NCBI GenBank assembly: GCA_964035545.1
Contig: OZ037766.1
Coordinates: forward strand, 2,972,501-3,036,500
Reading direction: 5' to 3'
DNA from: Bugula neritina
Lineage: Eukaryota; Bryozoa; Gymnolaemata; Cheilostomatida; Bugulidae
DNA length: 64,000 nt
Shown here: positions 38,301 through 50,400 of the stretch, piece by piece
Position numbering within the stretch: the stretch's first letter is position 1
Layout: every line of letters starts with the position of its first letter
Notes under the pieces: generated by a model
Databases searched by the model: none
Told to the model about the DNA's origin: nothing
Seen by the model: only the letters and a program-made list of their open reading frames with translations
Position numbers and translations under genes: made by a program

Positions 38301-40551
38301 TACTTTGTAGTAACGTAGCATAGCTTGACCGGCTTCTCTGGAATCCACAATGATTTTGACTTTAGAAATCTGTACACTTTTGAACTAAGAATGTTATTTT
38401 GTTGAGTTTATTGTTTATATATTTTTTGGATTTGATTAGTAAGTGTACAAATTTATATTTTCTTGTTTAAACAAACTATGCATTGTAACTGTATTATATG
38501 CTGTAGTTTATTGATTATATGTCTGCCTGTATCTGTTATATGCCAAGCCCATTGTTCACAACTCTCACAATATGTTTCATTCAGCCATGAGAAGGAGAAG
38601 TTAGAGTCTGAGAGGTTTAGGAATATGACGGAAGAAGAACGCAAGCAGGAGTTAAAGATGAATCCTAAAAAGATAACTAATGCCGCAGCCAAAGGAAAAT
38701 ACAGATTCATGCAGAAGTATTATCACAGAGGTGTATTCTATATGGTGAGTAATGGGTTGTTATACTTTATTTAGTCCACACCAGCAAATTAAGGGAAAAA
38801 GTAAAACTCACTCAAAATTCATAGTAATTTGCTGTTTAGTGTATTTTTATGTGCTTATTCTAAATATGTATAAGAGAAAAAGACTGAGGAGTGTTTTGCA
38901 AACTTAATGCCTTTATTCTTTGACAAAAAGCAGGCATATGGAATTTACTTGCAGAACAAGACCGACTATCCTTGAATGGTTATTTGGCTTATATTATGAC
39001 TACAAAAAAAGTATTAGCATCGTTAGCATTTCATTTGAAAAACTAGAAGCTGTACTATTTGACTTCTAAAAGTATATAGAATAGAAGTTTTGATGATACA
39101 ATGGATTTATTTGCAAACACTTCATTAGTTCATGAAAAACATATAAATTAGCAACTATATTTTTGTAAAATTATTTAATACACATATGATTATGTAACTT
39201 CGACACAGTTTAAAGAAGAGTCAGTTCACTTCATTTAGTACACACCAGCAACTTATGATTTAACATTAAAATTTGCTCAAAATCAATTAAAATGTACTAT
39301 ACATGTATGGTATTTTTATGTGCTGGTTTTAACTACGCATAACAGAAAAGGCTGGGAGGGGATTCCCCAACATTAAAGCACAGGTCATTGTCATATGCAC
39401 GTAATATTCTATATGTGCGGATCGTTACGAAAAAACCGTAATGGTCCGTAACCAAAACTAGTTGAATAATTAGGGAAAAACATGGGAAATGAAGCAAAAT
39501 TAAAAAGAACTTTGATTATTTAGGTGTATTTATTGGTGTTTTACTAGTTTTGGCCAAAAAACCATGTTCATTACCAGCTAAATTGTGAAAAATAGCCAAA
39601 AACTGAAGATATCCAGTGTGTACTAAATTAAGTAAAATGACCCAGAACTGGTTGTCAAAATCTCTTCTATTCTGACAGCAGAGTTTTCTATTCTGACAGG
39701 ACGAGGAAGAGGAAGTACTGAAGAGAGATTACACAGCTCCAACACTGGAGGATCATTTTGATAAGACTGTGATTCCTAAAGTCATGCAGGTGGGTTACTG
39801 TATCCTACCCTCTTTCATCACTGGCATGATTGCTAGTACACACCATGTCAAGGTCGTTCTTGTTGCCTGCCTTCATTCCAACCTTTATATTTATAATTAA
39901 ACTTCCAATGTATACATGTTGCTCTAAGCTGGTAATAAATAATAATGCAGTTTTATTGTAATGTTAGCATAGCTTTACCAGCATCAATGGTATTGTAATC
40001 AAATTTTTATTTAAAATAACAAATATATAAAATTGACTATTTAGTTATTGATAAACTGAATATTTTCTGAAACTTGAAGTAGCTTTTAAAATACTAGTTT
40101 TTAAAGCCACTCACTTTCAAATATATAATTTTGATTAGTGTATTCCAGTGAGTTCACACATTCAGGCTCTCGCAGTAAAAGAATATATTAGCTTTGTTTG
40201 TGAAAAGGCACAACCTTTTCTGCCAGAATTTTTCACTAGAATATTAAATTTTGTTTTAAAACTGGGACTTTAAGTTTAATTATTTTACCAATGTTCTGTC
40301 GTTGTTCACCTTACCATTATGACCATGGTTTGCCTACCTCTCTATTAGTTCTCTCTATTCACTTACACTTACAGGTAAAGAATTTTGGGCGCTCTGGAAG
40401 GACTAAGTACACCCATTTAGTAGATCAGGACACGACTTCCTATGACTCAGCATGGACCGCTGAGACTGGTCAAAATCTCAAATTCCATTCCACTAAAGGT
40501 GGCGGACTGAAACAATCATTTGAGAAACCTAAGCTGTCGCATAAAAAATAG
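35325..40551 (+). CDS. MFAP1: microfibrillar-associated protein 1 (spliceosome component)
   Basis: Despite its name, MFAP1 is a nuclear spliceosomal B-complex protein that works with PRP38. Exons 35325-35388, 35674-35911, 36255-36378, 36698-36889, 37424-37546, 37937-38097, 38585-38744, 39700-39789 and 40375-40551 join in phase to 442 residues (human 439). Matches run end to end: [119 protein letters not shown] and [20 protein letters not shown]. The acidic Ser/Glu tracts of residues 40-180 and the charged coiled-coil middle are typical. Introns hold a SINE (intron 4), a 36-bp-spaced duplication (intron 6) and a duplicated acceptor before exon 8. AATAAA lies at about 40827. Confidence 0.97.
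37063..37294 (-). mobile_element. tRNA-derived SINE in MFAP1 intron 4
   Basis: Read on the minus strand, the element begins near 37294 with a tRNA-like head: an A-box-like TGGTCTAGAAG (37272-37282) and a B box GGGTTCAAACCC (37228-37239), spaced as in tRNA genes. A tRNA-unrelated body containing aggaagagcatccag follows, a type of core word found in several invertebrate SINEs. The 3' border near 37063 is uncertain. No anticodon arm of a functional tRNA is formed, so this is not a tRNA gene. Confidence 0.75.
38105..38166. repeat. two-copy direct repeat after MFAP1 exon 6 donor
   Basis: Two copies of about 26 bp (ttgtgtttcttcat and aaatatcttct, differing at one base) lie at 38105 and 38141. The first starts about 8 bases into the intron. 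Confidence 0.8.
39665..39699 (+). repeat. duplicated 3' splice site before MFAP1 exon 8
   Basis: The word ttctattctgacag occurs at 39665-39678 and again at 39686-39699. The second ends at the acceptor used here, since GAC GAG GAA continues the protein. The first is an equally good AG 21 bases upstream. Confidence 0.85.
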
Positions 40552-40844
40552 TATAATTGTCAGCGTATGATGATATTTAAATTTAGGCTTGTAAAATGCA
40601 TCATGTACTCTGTAAGTTACTTACTGTGTATTGTAGTTTTAAAAAATCTGTAAATATATTTCTTTTTTACTTGAATATAGACTCAAAAGCACTATTGATT
40701 TAAATTTTTGAAATGCTAATTTTAAAGTTAACAACTCTATCAATGGACAACTACAATGGTTTTTAGATTTAGGTCATTAGAATTTACATTTACTTGATGG
40801 CACAAATTGTATACCTGTACTAGTAGAATAAAACTATAATAGTT

Positions 40845-41030
40845 CTAGTCTAATGATCAAAGCCTAACCTACTATGTCAAACATTTGCTAGGTCACAGGT
40901 TTGATACCTGGCAGGGCTATTGGTCCTGCGCTGTAGCGTAAATTGGCAAAACTAGGCTACCAGCATGGTAAAAACACACATCTCTACTACCGGAGGTTCT
41001 CGCAATGATAGAGACTTTAAAAAATATAAA
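40845..41030 (+). mobile_element. SINE-like candidate with tRNA-type B box
   Basis: tagtctaatgatc (near 40847) resembles an A box, and ggtttgatacc (near 40896) is one base from the B-box consensus, at tRNA-like spacing. The rest is unrelated to the SINE at 37063. Weak call: a tail repeat or second copy is missing. Confidence 0.35.
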
Positions 41031-41347
41031 TTTTTATCAAGATAATTTTGCTTGAGCCCAAAATTACAATAAAAGTTGTGGAGTAAGCAATATATGACAA
41101 TGTATTAGACTACTATGTAGAGTTGTCCTCAACCGCGACAACCACGTGAAACCACTTAAACTGTTGATGTGGGTGCAGCCTCTAACAGTTTGTAAGCATA
41201 TAAAAAATAATTGATTTTGATCATCTGCAATTTTTGTTAATAAATTGAAATTTTAATTTTTTTTTCAATACAATTTTACTTGAACATTTCAGGGTTAAGA
41301 AAGTTGATGATCAGCAAAAGTTTTTAGAGTCTTTGAGGGTAACGCAA

Positions 41348-41355
41348 TCACGTGA
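41348..41355. promoter_or_regulatory. palindromic E-box TCACGTGA upstream of Unkempt
   Basis: TCACGTGA inside the longer palindrome aatcacgtgatt, 130 bases before the Unkempt ATG. This is the site type bound by USF and MiT/TFE bHLH-zip factors. Function here is inferred from position only. Confidence 0.4.
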
Positions 41356-41484
41356 TTAGGTTTTTCTGCGCAAAAGTGATGCGCTCAGAGCCTGTTTTGA
41401 CAATTTCTGCAAAAATACGTTAGCGGAATAAAACTACAACTCAATGCGATAATTTTAAAATCAATATTTTTTAATGTAATTGCT

Positions 41485-44400
41485 ATGAATGCGAAGTCTG
41501 ACATTGGTGGGAACCTGGTTTCAATACCAGAGAAACCAGAGCATTACACGTAAGAATTTGCTAATTAGTAAATGGAGTAGTGTTTTCGCAAGTTTTTCGG
41601 AATAATTTTCTTATAATCATTTATTTTTATTTCAAACATGAAACATCAAATTCAATTTTTAATGATTTATCGATTCAGATTGTTGAATTAAATGTAATAT
41701 TTTTTGAACTATAGAAAGTGACTTTGAATTTATTTTATGTTATTTTGATGTAATACTTATTAATTAGTTTGTAATTCAAATTGTATAGTTTTACTTGATA
41801 CGAAAATCAAAATATTAATCTGGCTGTTGTAAAAATGAAATTATAGTATTAGTAGTAGTTGGGTGCTGTCATGATTGAAACTGATTCAAACTGACTCACA
41901 TCACTCACAAAGTGAAAGTGACAATGTGAATGCCATAATAATGATGCTGATTATGATTGCTGTTAAAATGAAAATAACGAGAATTAAGTAATCAACGCAT
42001 TTTAGAATTAATACAAATTCTAATTGAATTTTAGTATTAGTGTCTTTCAATTTTCTATCATTATGAATATCACCATCAGTATCACTGTGAAATGGAATGT
42101 GGATACGACTTAAGACTAAGTTTATCATTAGAAATAGGTCTAGTGTTATTGCCTTGTGGTTACACTTGCCAGCAAATGAACAATTATTCTGCCTTACTTT
42201 TTATCTTACAGCAACAACAATTGGATTTATACTGCAGGTATACCAATTGAATTATTTTTTGTTAACAGCTATTGCATGACATTCTTACAGTGATGGTAAG
42301 ATTTCAAGGGATAGTTTCAGTATTACTGTAAGAATCACTTGATATTTAAATACTGCTAAATGAATTATTTGCATTTATATGTGTGTGTTTAGACTTATAA
42401 TTGCCTAGGTGTCAGTTGTAGTTAGTAGTTAGGTTATACGGCTTATTTGTAGGACTACTATTGTTACTAATTGGTTAAAATATCACACTCATTATAACAA
42501 GTCTAACTTCGAATACACCTAATCTTGCTCCTAGTATTATTTCCATCACTCTTATACATCATAGTTAGTAACACTAGTTGTAAAAATTACTAGTTTCAAA
42601 CTAATATTATTGGTATTAGTATTTGTAATTACAATTATAATTATTGGTATTTACTTCGTGGTGTTGTTTCTTTTTAATTTTTCAATAAAACTAAATGCAA
42701 TAGTATTTGAATTACTTGATTTTGTAATATGATTATAAATGTAACTATCGAAAATAATTATTTTTTACTGATTATATCTGAAATTCCAATCCACATTTTT
42801 CGTTTTGAAATAGGCCATTGAGAATATTACTAAGGCAATAGTAATCACACTTGATTCTATATGAACTGAATTTTATACTTTGTTAATTTAATTTTAAGTG
42901 TTGCTGAATGAAGTTAAACCTTTGGTTTAACAACTGATTTGTTTGGCATCCATTTAGCCTAACTAGCTATATGGAAGGGGCTAACAGCAGTAACAGTAAC
43001 TTCTACTACACTATATGATACTCGATGCATTTGCTATCACAATGAGAAATATTTTCTTTATCGTGTGCTTACTGTACTGCCTTAGATGTTTTCTTAGTCT
43101 TTCAAATGCTGTACAGCATGTCCTATGAGATGCTAAAGAGGAACCTGGTGCATAGCTGAGTGGTTGTCTCGGATGAGAATTGTTAAATGTTTTGCAGATA
43201 TCTGAAGGAGTTTAGGACACAACAATGCCAGCTCTTTCTTCAACATAAATGTACACAACATAGGCCATATACATGCTTTCACTGGCACTTTGCCAATCAG
43301 CGTAGGCGTAGACCAATAAGAAAGAGAGATGGAACTTTTAACTACACTCCAGATTCTTACTGTTCCAAATATGACGAAACTACGGGAACCTGTCCAAATG
43401 GAGAAGAGTAAGTATTTGTTCCAGTAACACCATGTCTGCCGAGATTGCCGGCCACACCAGCTGGTGGTGATCATTTTTTCACTTTAATTTTGTAGCAGCT
43501 TTCTTAACTGTAACATTTTATACAGATAGTAGCTTCACCTAATCAGTAGATGAATAAATTACTCTGCAGTAAATCACGTGACTGATAACATTACAGTGGA
43601 GGAATTAACGAATTTCAGTGAAAATTATCATTTAGTCAGTTGGGCTGAAGTGGTATATGGTTAGTGTTAAAGCTGTAGGAATTTATTCACTGCCTGTATC
43701 AGGCTTAGACTCTTCCACAAGAGCTGCCATTACCTGCAGGGACCTGGAAAAGCTATTAACTGGAGCTGATAATATACATACAGGGTGTTTATCATAGTGA
43801 TGGAATACCTTTTATCTATCACCTCTTAACTTTGTAAACATACATTCATAAGGTTGTAATAGCAGCTTGTGCTGCAACCCTGTTATATTATGCAAACAGT
43901 GCAGTTTTGTGTAATTTGTAGTAAGGTCCCACTTTATATCTCTTATCAAACTGCAATCTGTTTACTTATTTTCTTCTATTGATATGTAGTATCAAACTGC
44001 AAGTTTTAAACAATTTACTCACATATTTGATAGCTAAACTCAGCATGGTAGCTTCTCATCCTTAGCGTATGTGCCTGTATACATTGAGGTGCAGTACCAA
44101 CAGTAAAGCTGGCTCTTTATTACAGCAAACTTATCAGATTTTCTGTGGCATTCTTTATAGAGAATATGTTTGTTTGATTTTGGTTATCATAATTTATTGA
44201 TTATTTTCTATTCTGAGTAAAATTAGGCATAAATTGAGTCAAATTCCGCTATATTGATATTAACCCCCTGGCTGGCATCAAATGTATGATTTCCTCGTGC
44301 TATTGTATATCATGTTTGGTAGCAACCAAGTAATAGTGATCAGATATTGTCTCTAAGCAAATGTTAAATGGTGTTGGTATTAGTATTACTGGTGAAATAT

Positions 44401-47400
44401 TAGGGTCATTAGCAGTATCTTTATTAGTGTTTGTTTGTGTAGATGTGTAGGCTTCTGTATGTGTGTATGTTTATGTTAACAAGCTAACAATGTAAAACAA
44501 TGGGTTGGGTGGGAGATTTCATACAAGTTGAAGGTGCAAGCGCTTGCTAGTCACTTTTACTATTTACGATGTCCTTATTGGTAGTAGTAGTAGCAGCAGT
44601 AGTAGTGGTGATAGTTACTCATTATACTCATAGTATTAGTAGTAGTACTGCTATAAAATTAATAGTAAAACATAGAAACATATGCGCATACATATAAAGT
44701 AGTTTCTGTAGGGCTAGTTGCATGTACATGATTTCATCTGCTGGGATTGCAGTGACTCATGTGGAAATGACCACTAGAATGTAGAGTAAACTTTATTTCA
44801 TAAAATAATTCCATGACAGTAGTCATGTACACAGAGTAGTTGGTATTTAATCTCATAGCATTGCCCATGGAATCACATGTCCAGAGCAACCAGTACAGGG
44901 AGTATAAGTAGGCTGCCAGCATATACCACTGTAACCACACAGAGATGCTGTCCACCTCACAAACTGTTAACTGTGATGGGCCCAGCGTTGTGTTGTGTTA
45001 CTATAAAACTCTGTAGATAGGTTAATAGGTGTTGCTAATAGTCATCTAGCCTCAATAGTTGTACTGTTTAAATGCCTTGTCATCACAGTTACATGGTTAG
45101 GTGTTGTTTTAGTAGTCCCTAAACAGTGCAGCTGCTGTGTGAAAGTAACCTGAGTTTCTCTCTAACCCTGTGAAGGATCCCCAGCTATTCAAAGGCTTTC
45201 AATTTCTGTTGGATGGATTCGGTACCGATTGCTATCACCCCTTCTAACAACATGACTCAATACCCGTCAAAACATGATGTATTTGTTATGTTAAACTTGA
45301 CTAAATTAGAGTGACCTGGGAGTCAAAGTCATTTGCTAGACACCTTCTGATTGGTTGTGGATGTGAGTAGTTGTTATATGGCTTCCGATTGGTTGTGGTA
45401 ACATTGTGTTTATATTGTAGTTGTTCGCTCCTTCACAGAAACTCTGGTGATACGGAAAGGAGGTACCACATTAGATATTACAAGACAGCATCCTGTGTCC
45501 ACGAAACTGATGCCAAAGGTGCTCACACCTGTCCTACATAATATATTCATTATCTGGTTATATTTAGTAACTGTATCACCAGCCCTAAGTTCTGTGTGTA
45601 CTATTGTAAGCTATGATTATGCTGTGGTGGTATGACCAGGTACGTTGGGACCAGGTGTGTTGAAACCAGGTGCCTTGTGACCAGGTGTGATGTGACCAGG
45701 TACATTGTGACCTGGTACGTTGTGACCAGGTTTGGTGTGACCAGGTGTGGTGTGACCTCGTGACTGAGATACTATATAGTAGTACACAGTGCTTGCATCT
45801 TCAACTATTACAATGATCTCCACAATGTCTTCCTATGCACAGGTGTATGTAGTAAGAATGGATGTCATTGCGCATTCGCACACGGCACACAGGACCTGCG
45901 GAACCCCACGTATGACATCAGAGAGATCCAGGCCATGGAGAGGGGAGAGTGCGTCTCTGAAAACAATCCTAGTATAGAAATGTCCACCAGTATGGAGAAA
46001 GAGCGTACGCTAAATGATGACCCTAAGTGGAATGGTAAGTTATACGCTCTACTATATACTATACAGTACACTCTACTATATACTATACTATATACTATAC
46101 TGTGCTATATATTATACTATGTACTCTACTATACTATATATTATACTGTACTATATACTCTACTATACTATATACTCTACTCTACTATATACTATACTGT
46201 GTTATATACTATACTATACTATATACTCTACTATACTAGATATTATACTGTACTATACTATTAACCACACTACACAGCTGAGAGCATACCTATATTCCCT
46301 CCACACAGTGGGTTTAGCAGTTACACTAGTATAAGTAGGACATATTAAGAGCTAATCGTGAGTTAATCCCAGTCAATGCATTCTCAGATTCCCAGTACGT
46401 GCTGGACAACTATAAGACGGAGCCGTGCAAGAGACCACCCCGCCTCTGTCGCCAGGGCTACGCGTGTCCTCAGTTCCACAACTCTAAGGACAGGCGGAGA
46501 AACCCGAAGGCGTACAAGTACCGGTCGACTCCGTGCCCCCAGGTGAAGCAGCATGACGAGTGGGGAGACCCCGCTGCCTGTGACAACGGTGACCAGTGCC
46601 AGTACTGCCACACTCGTACCGAGCAGCAGTTCTACCCCGAGGTGAGTCACTAGTCAGCACTGCTGACCCCTGCTGACCTAGCTATGTCCTCAGGCTAATC
46701 TGTATAATATGAGGATATCTGCCCTCCACCCTGTGTTAGTTTCTGGTTGGAAGTAGAGGTCAAGAGCCTAATCACTCCTTCCACATAGTCAATATTACAG
46801 CTCTCCCAGCTTTCATTGTACTAGTGGTGACATTAACTCACCACCAACTGTACTATCTACTAGTTAGTAATTGACTAGCTTCACCTCAGATGATCTGAAC
46901 TACTAACCTAGGAACTGTAGGTTACTGTAGGATACTGTAGGATACTGTAGGATACTGTAGGATACTGTAGGACAGAGTACTGGTATGGTTGGGATGTTAA
47001 AACAACTCTAAAAGAAAAGTTGTTGTCATATTTTCTCGTTTTATAGAACATGTGCCCTTCTAATTCGTCTCAACATTTGCTGAAGTGTGTAATGGATTGA
47101 TTTATCCTGTCCCAGTCTCTCACTCCATACAGTGTTTTCATGCTGATATAGTGTACTGCTATTCAGTTATCTTCTGTGAAAGTGCATAAATATACTCATC
47201 TTCGTAGATTTGTATATTTTTATTCAAATGAAATGGGTATAAAGGCCATTAGTTAAGAAAATTAGTTTGAAGTTAATTTATCCACGAACCTATCAATAAT
47301 AATGACAACCTAGATTCTTTCTACTCACTAGTGACAACTCATACAAGTGTTTGTACTGAAGTTCCTATCCTATTTATATCTACTCACCTTTATTACGTTT

Positions 47401-50400
47401 CTTGTAAATTATGTAGGAATTTAGTTAACAGGCATAAGTTCCTAAGGAAATGCCTCTCATTAGCTACATACATTAATATGTCTGACGTGTAATGTCATAC
47501 ACCGGCTTAGACCATGCCTCTGTGTGGGCTAGCTACAGGTGTATTCTACTTCTTCTTGTCTCTTTTAGATATATAAATCAACCAAATGTAAAGACATGGT
47601 GCAGACAGGATACTGTCCCAGAGGTCCATTTTGTGCGTTCGCTCATGTTGACCGTAAGTTGTGAATTTCTACCAGCATGCAAGTGTTGGATAGACTGCAC
47701 ATTACACTGTAGATCACACCTACTGCTAGCTGCAGATCACATCTACTGGTGCAGATTGTCCATCCCCACCAACGGTATCACTCTTATAGTTGGTGCGATC
47801 TGTCAATTTGTTGGCACGCCCTTGGCTAATAAGAAAATTGTACAAATTGTTTTTGCTGGATTAAAGATACTCGACTGTATGCCGAGTTATTGCCACTATA
47901 ATTCTACAGCAGAAGTTGTTTCTCTTTCTGCATTACTTTCTGTCATGTCTTTGTGCCAGTTGACATTACAACTTCTTGTATTATTGGCAACAAGAGTGCA
48001 TTGTGTGTGCAGAGCCTGGACTTTCCTTACATAAGTTTAATGTCTAAAAGTTACTCCTATTTACTCCATTCTCAGTTGCCTAGGCAATAGTTCTATTTAT
48101 AGACGTACTGCATCACTTGTGACTGTTTTCATGTCGCTATATAATGGAGCAACTGAATGTGTGTTACTGTAGAGGAAATAGCCATGAATAAGGAGGCTCA
48201 ACTAGAGTCACCGAGGGCCAACAACTCCCTCGGCTCGTACATACAAGATCTGAGTCCAGGTAGCTCTAAGGAGGCGGAGTCTAACAGCCACACAGCAGCC
48301 GGGAGTACGAGTGGTGGAGCCGACTCTAAGAAGTCCCCTAGCAGAGCCCTGCAGGTAAGTCACACAGCATACCAGAACTCAACTATATAGAGCCTTGCAG
48401 CTAAATGAGATGATGTGAAACTTTAAGATCAGTAATTGCAATCATTTTTAGAAAACTTTATAAAGTCGTATTGAACATTCTGTGAGTGTATGGAGATTAT
48501 TTTATACTTGGCAGGGTGTGGGTGGGGAAAGTAAAGCTAGTCCCAGGAGTGGGGCCTCTTCTCTCACATCTCTGTCCAACTCTTTCTCAGATGTTGTGAG
48601 TATTCAACTCTCTCTAGAGCCAGTCTCTCCGGATACTATTAGTATTCTTCCTGAATATTCAGCTGTGGAGTCACCTACTTCTTGCTGTTTTTAGTTAGAG
48701 GGATCCGTGCCCACGTCCGTTCCAGAACCAATAGGTAAAGGCAGATCTCAGTCTATGGTAGAATATCACAGGTCCAATAGCTTACAGTCTCGCTCAAATC
48801 AATTTCCTTCATCATTTACTGGTAATAATACGGTAAGTGTGCCATTTCTCTCTACTATAACATCTCTGCGTATATTATATTTCTATTTTTTATTATCTTA
48901 CTTTAATATTGTGCTTTAATATTAATATTAATATAATTAATAACTGTAATATTAAGCTGATTTTTATTATGTACCACTTTGGAATATGTCTGCAATATTC
49001 ATTGAGAGCTATAAGTGATAGCTGTGATCACTCATTCAAGTTAATTTCTCTGCAAGAACCAATATTTCTTCACGAGTGTTGGTGCGTAATTTGGTCATGT
49101 GACCAACTGTGCTGTATCCTGTAGTACGGTCGAATGAGGCAGCTGAGTGGAGATATACACGGCAACACTAACTCGAATCTTCTAATAGATAGCAACAGTC
49201 TGGCTGGCTTCACCAACTCCACTTCTAACAGCTCTACTAATTTCCCGTCTCATAGTCAACCCAACATATCTCCGTTTGCTATGCCCTTCTTTCCACCTGG
49301 CGACACTGTAGAGTCAGTCATAGGTAAGTGTTGCACATTCTCCCAGTAATTAAGGAGGCATCTTGTCTGTTGCCTTGTTTTAGCAGTTTTTAATTGTTTT
49401 AATGATTTTTAATTGCTCGAAAGTTGATTACCCAACATTACTTCAGATATGATTACACGAGTGAAAGTAGCGCAGAAGTTTGTGTCAGAGAGGTTTATGT
49501 TTTGCTGCAAAATAAAAACAATGGCACAGGTTAATGGGATGTATTTTTGTTGAGGAAATAGTTGAAGCAATTTAGTCAGCTGCGTTTTCTCTACATTTCT
49601 CAGACTGCCGCTAATAAATACCACTTTGTAGGTAATGCAATGGAAGACTTGAGTTTAGGAGATTTCCATCATATGCCGTTTGGTGAGGATAGCATCGATG
49701 ACAGAGGAGACACGGCTTCTGTGTGCAGTTCTCTCAGTGCTGGTCTAGCTTCTAGTAAGTTCTCTCAGTGCTGGTCTAGCTTCTAGTAAGTTCCCTCAGT
49801 GCTGGTCTAGCTTCTAGTAAGTTCCCTCAGTGCTGGTCTAGCTTCTAGTAAGTTCTCTCAGTGCTGGTTTAGCTTCTAGTAAGTTCTCTCAGTGCTGGTC
49901 TAGCTTCTAGTAAGTTCTCTCAGTGCTGGTCTAGCTTCTAGTAAGTTCCCTCAGTGCTGGTCTAGCTTCTAGTAAGTTCCCTCAGTGCTGGTCTAGCTTC
50001 TAGTAAGTTCCCTCAGTGCTGGTCTAGCTTCTAGTAAGTTCCCTCAGTGCTGGTCTAGCTTCTAGTAAGTTCTCTCAGTGCTGGTCTAGCTTCTAGTAAG
50101 TTCTCTCAGTGCTGGTCTAGCTTCTAGTAAGTTCTCTCAGTGCTGGTCTAGCTTCTAGTAAGTTCCCTCAGTGCTGGTCTAGCTTCTAGTAAGTTCTCTC
50201 AGTGCTGGTCTAGCTTCTAGTAAGTTCTCTCAGTGCTGGTCTAGCTTCTAGTAAGTTCTCTCAGTGCTGGTCTAGCTTCTAGTAAGTTCCCTCAGTGCTG
50301 GTCTAGCTTCTAGTAAGTTCCCTCAGTGCTGGTCTAGCTTCTAGTAAGTTCTTGCAGTGCTGGTCTAGCTTCTAGTAAGTTCTCTCAGTGCTGGTCTAGC

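Larger units (their letters stand above)
40552..41484. other. MFAP1 3'UTR and Unkempt upstream region
   Basis: Tandem genes with about 930 bases between coding parts. AATAAA near 40827 ends MFAP1. A SINE-like tRNA head lies at 40845-41030. The Unkempt promoter with a palindromic E-box (41348) follows. Confidence 0.5.

Noticed and set aside
43133-43474. 113-codon minus-strand frame
   Set aside because: It lies antisense to Unkempt exon 2, whose zinc-finger coding explains the open frame.
45617-45823. Minus-strand frame encoding a collagen-like PGH-x-x pentapeptide repeat
   Set aside because: It is the translation of the 15-bp minisatellite in Unkempt intron 3 and has no splice or start context of its own.
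45935-46334. Tyr/Leu-rich frames
   Set aside because: They arise from Unkempt exon 4 in another frame and from the ACTATA microsatellite.
46384-46650. Val/Leu-rich minus-strand frame
   Set aside because: Antisense to Unkempt exon 5.
47492-48034. 180-codon plus-strand frame
   Set aside because: It spans Unkempt exon 6 in the wrong frame and runs into introns 5 and 6; the composition is not protein-like.
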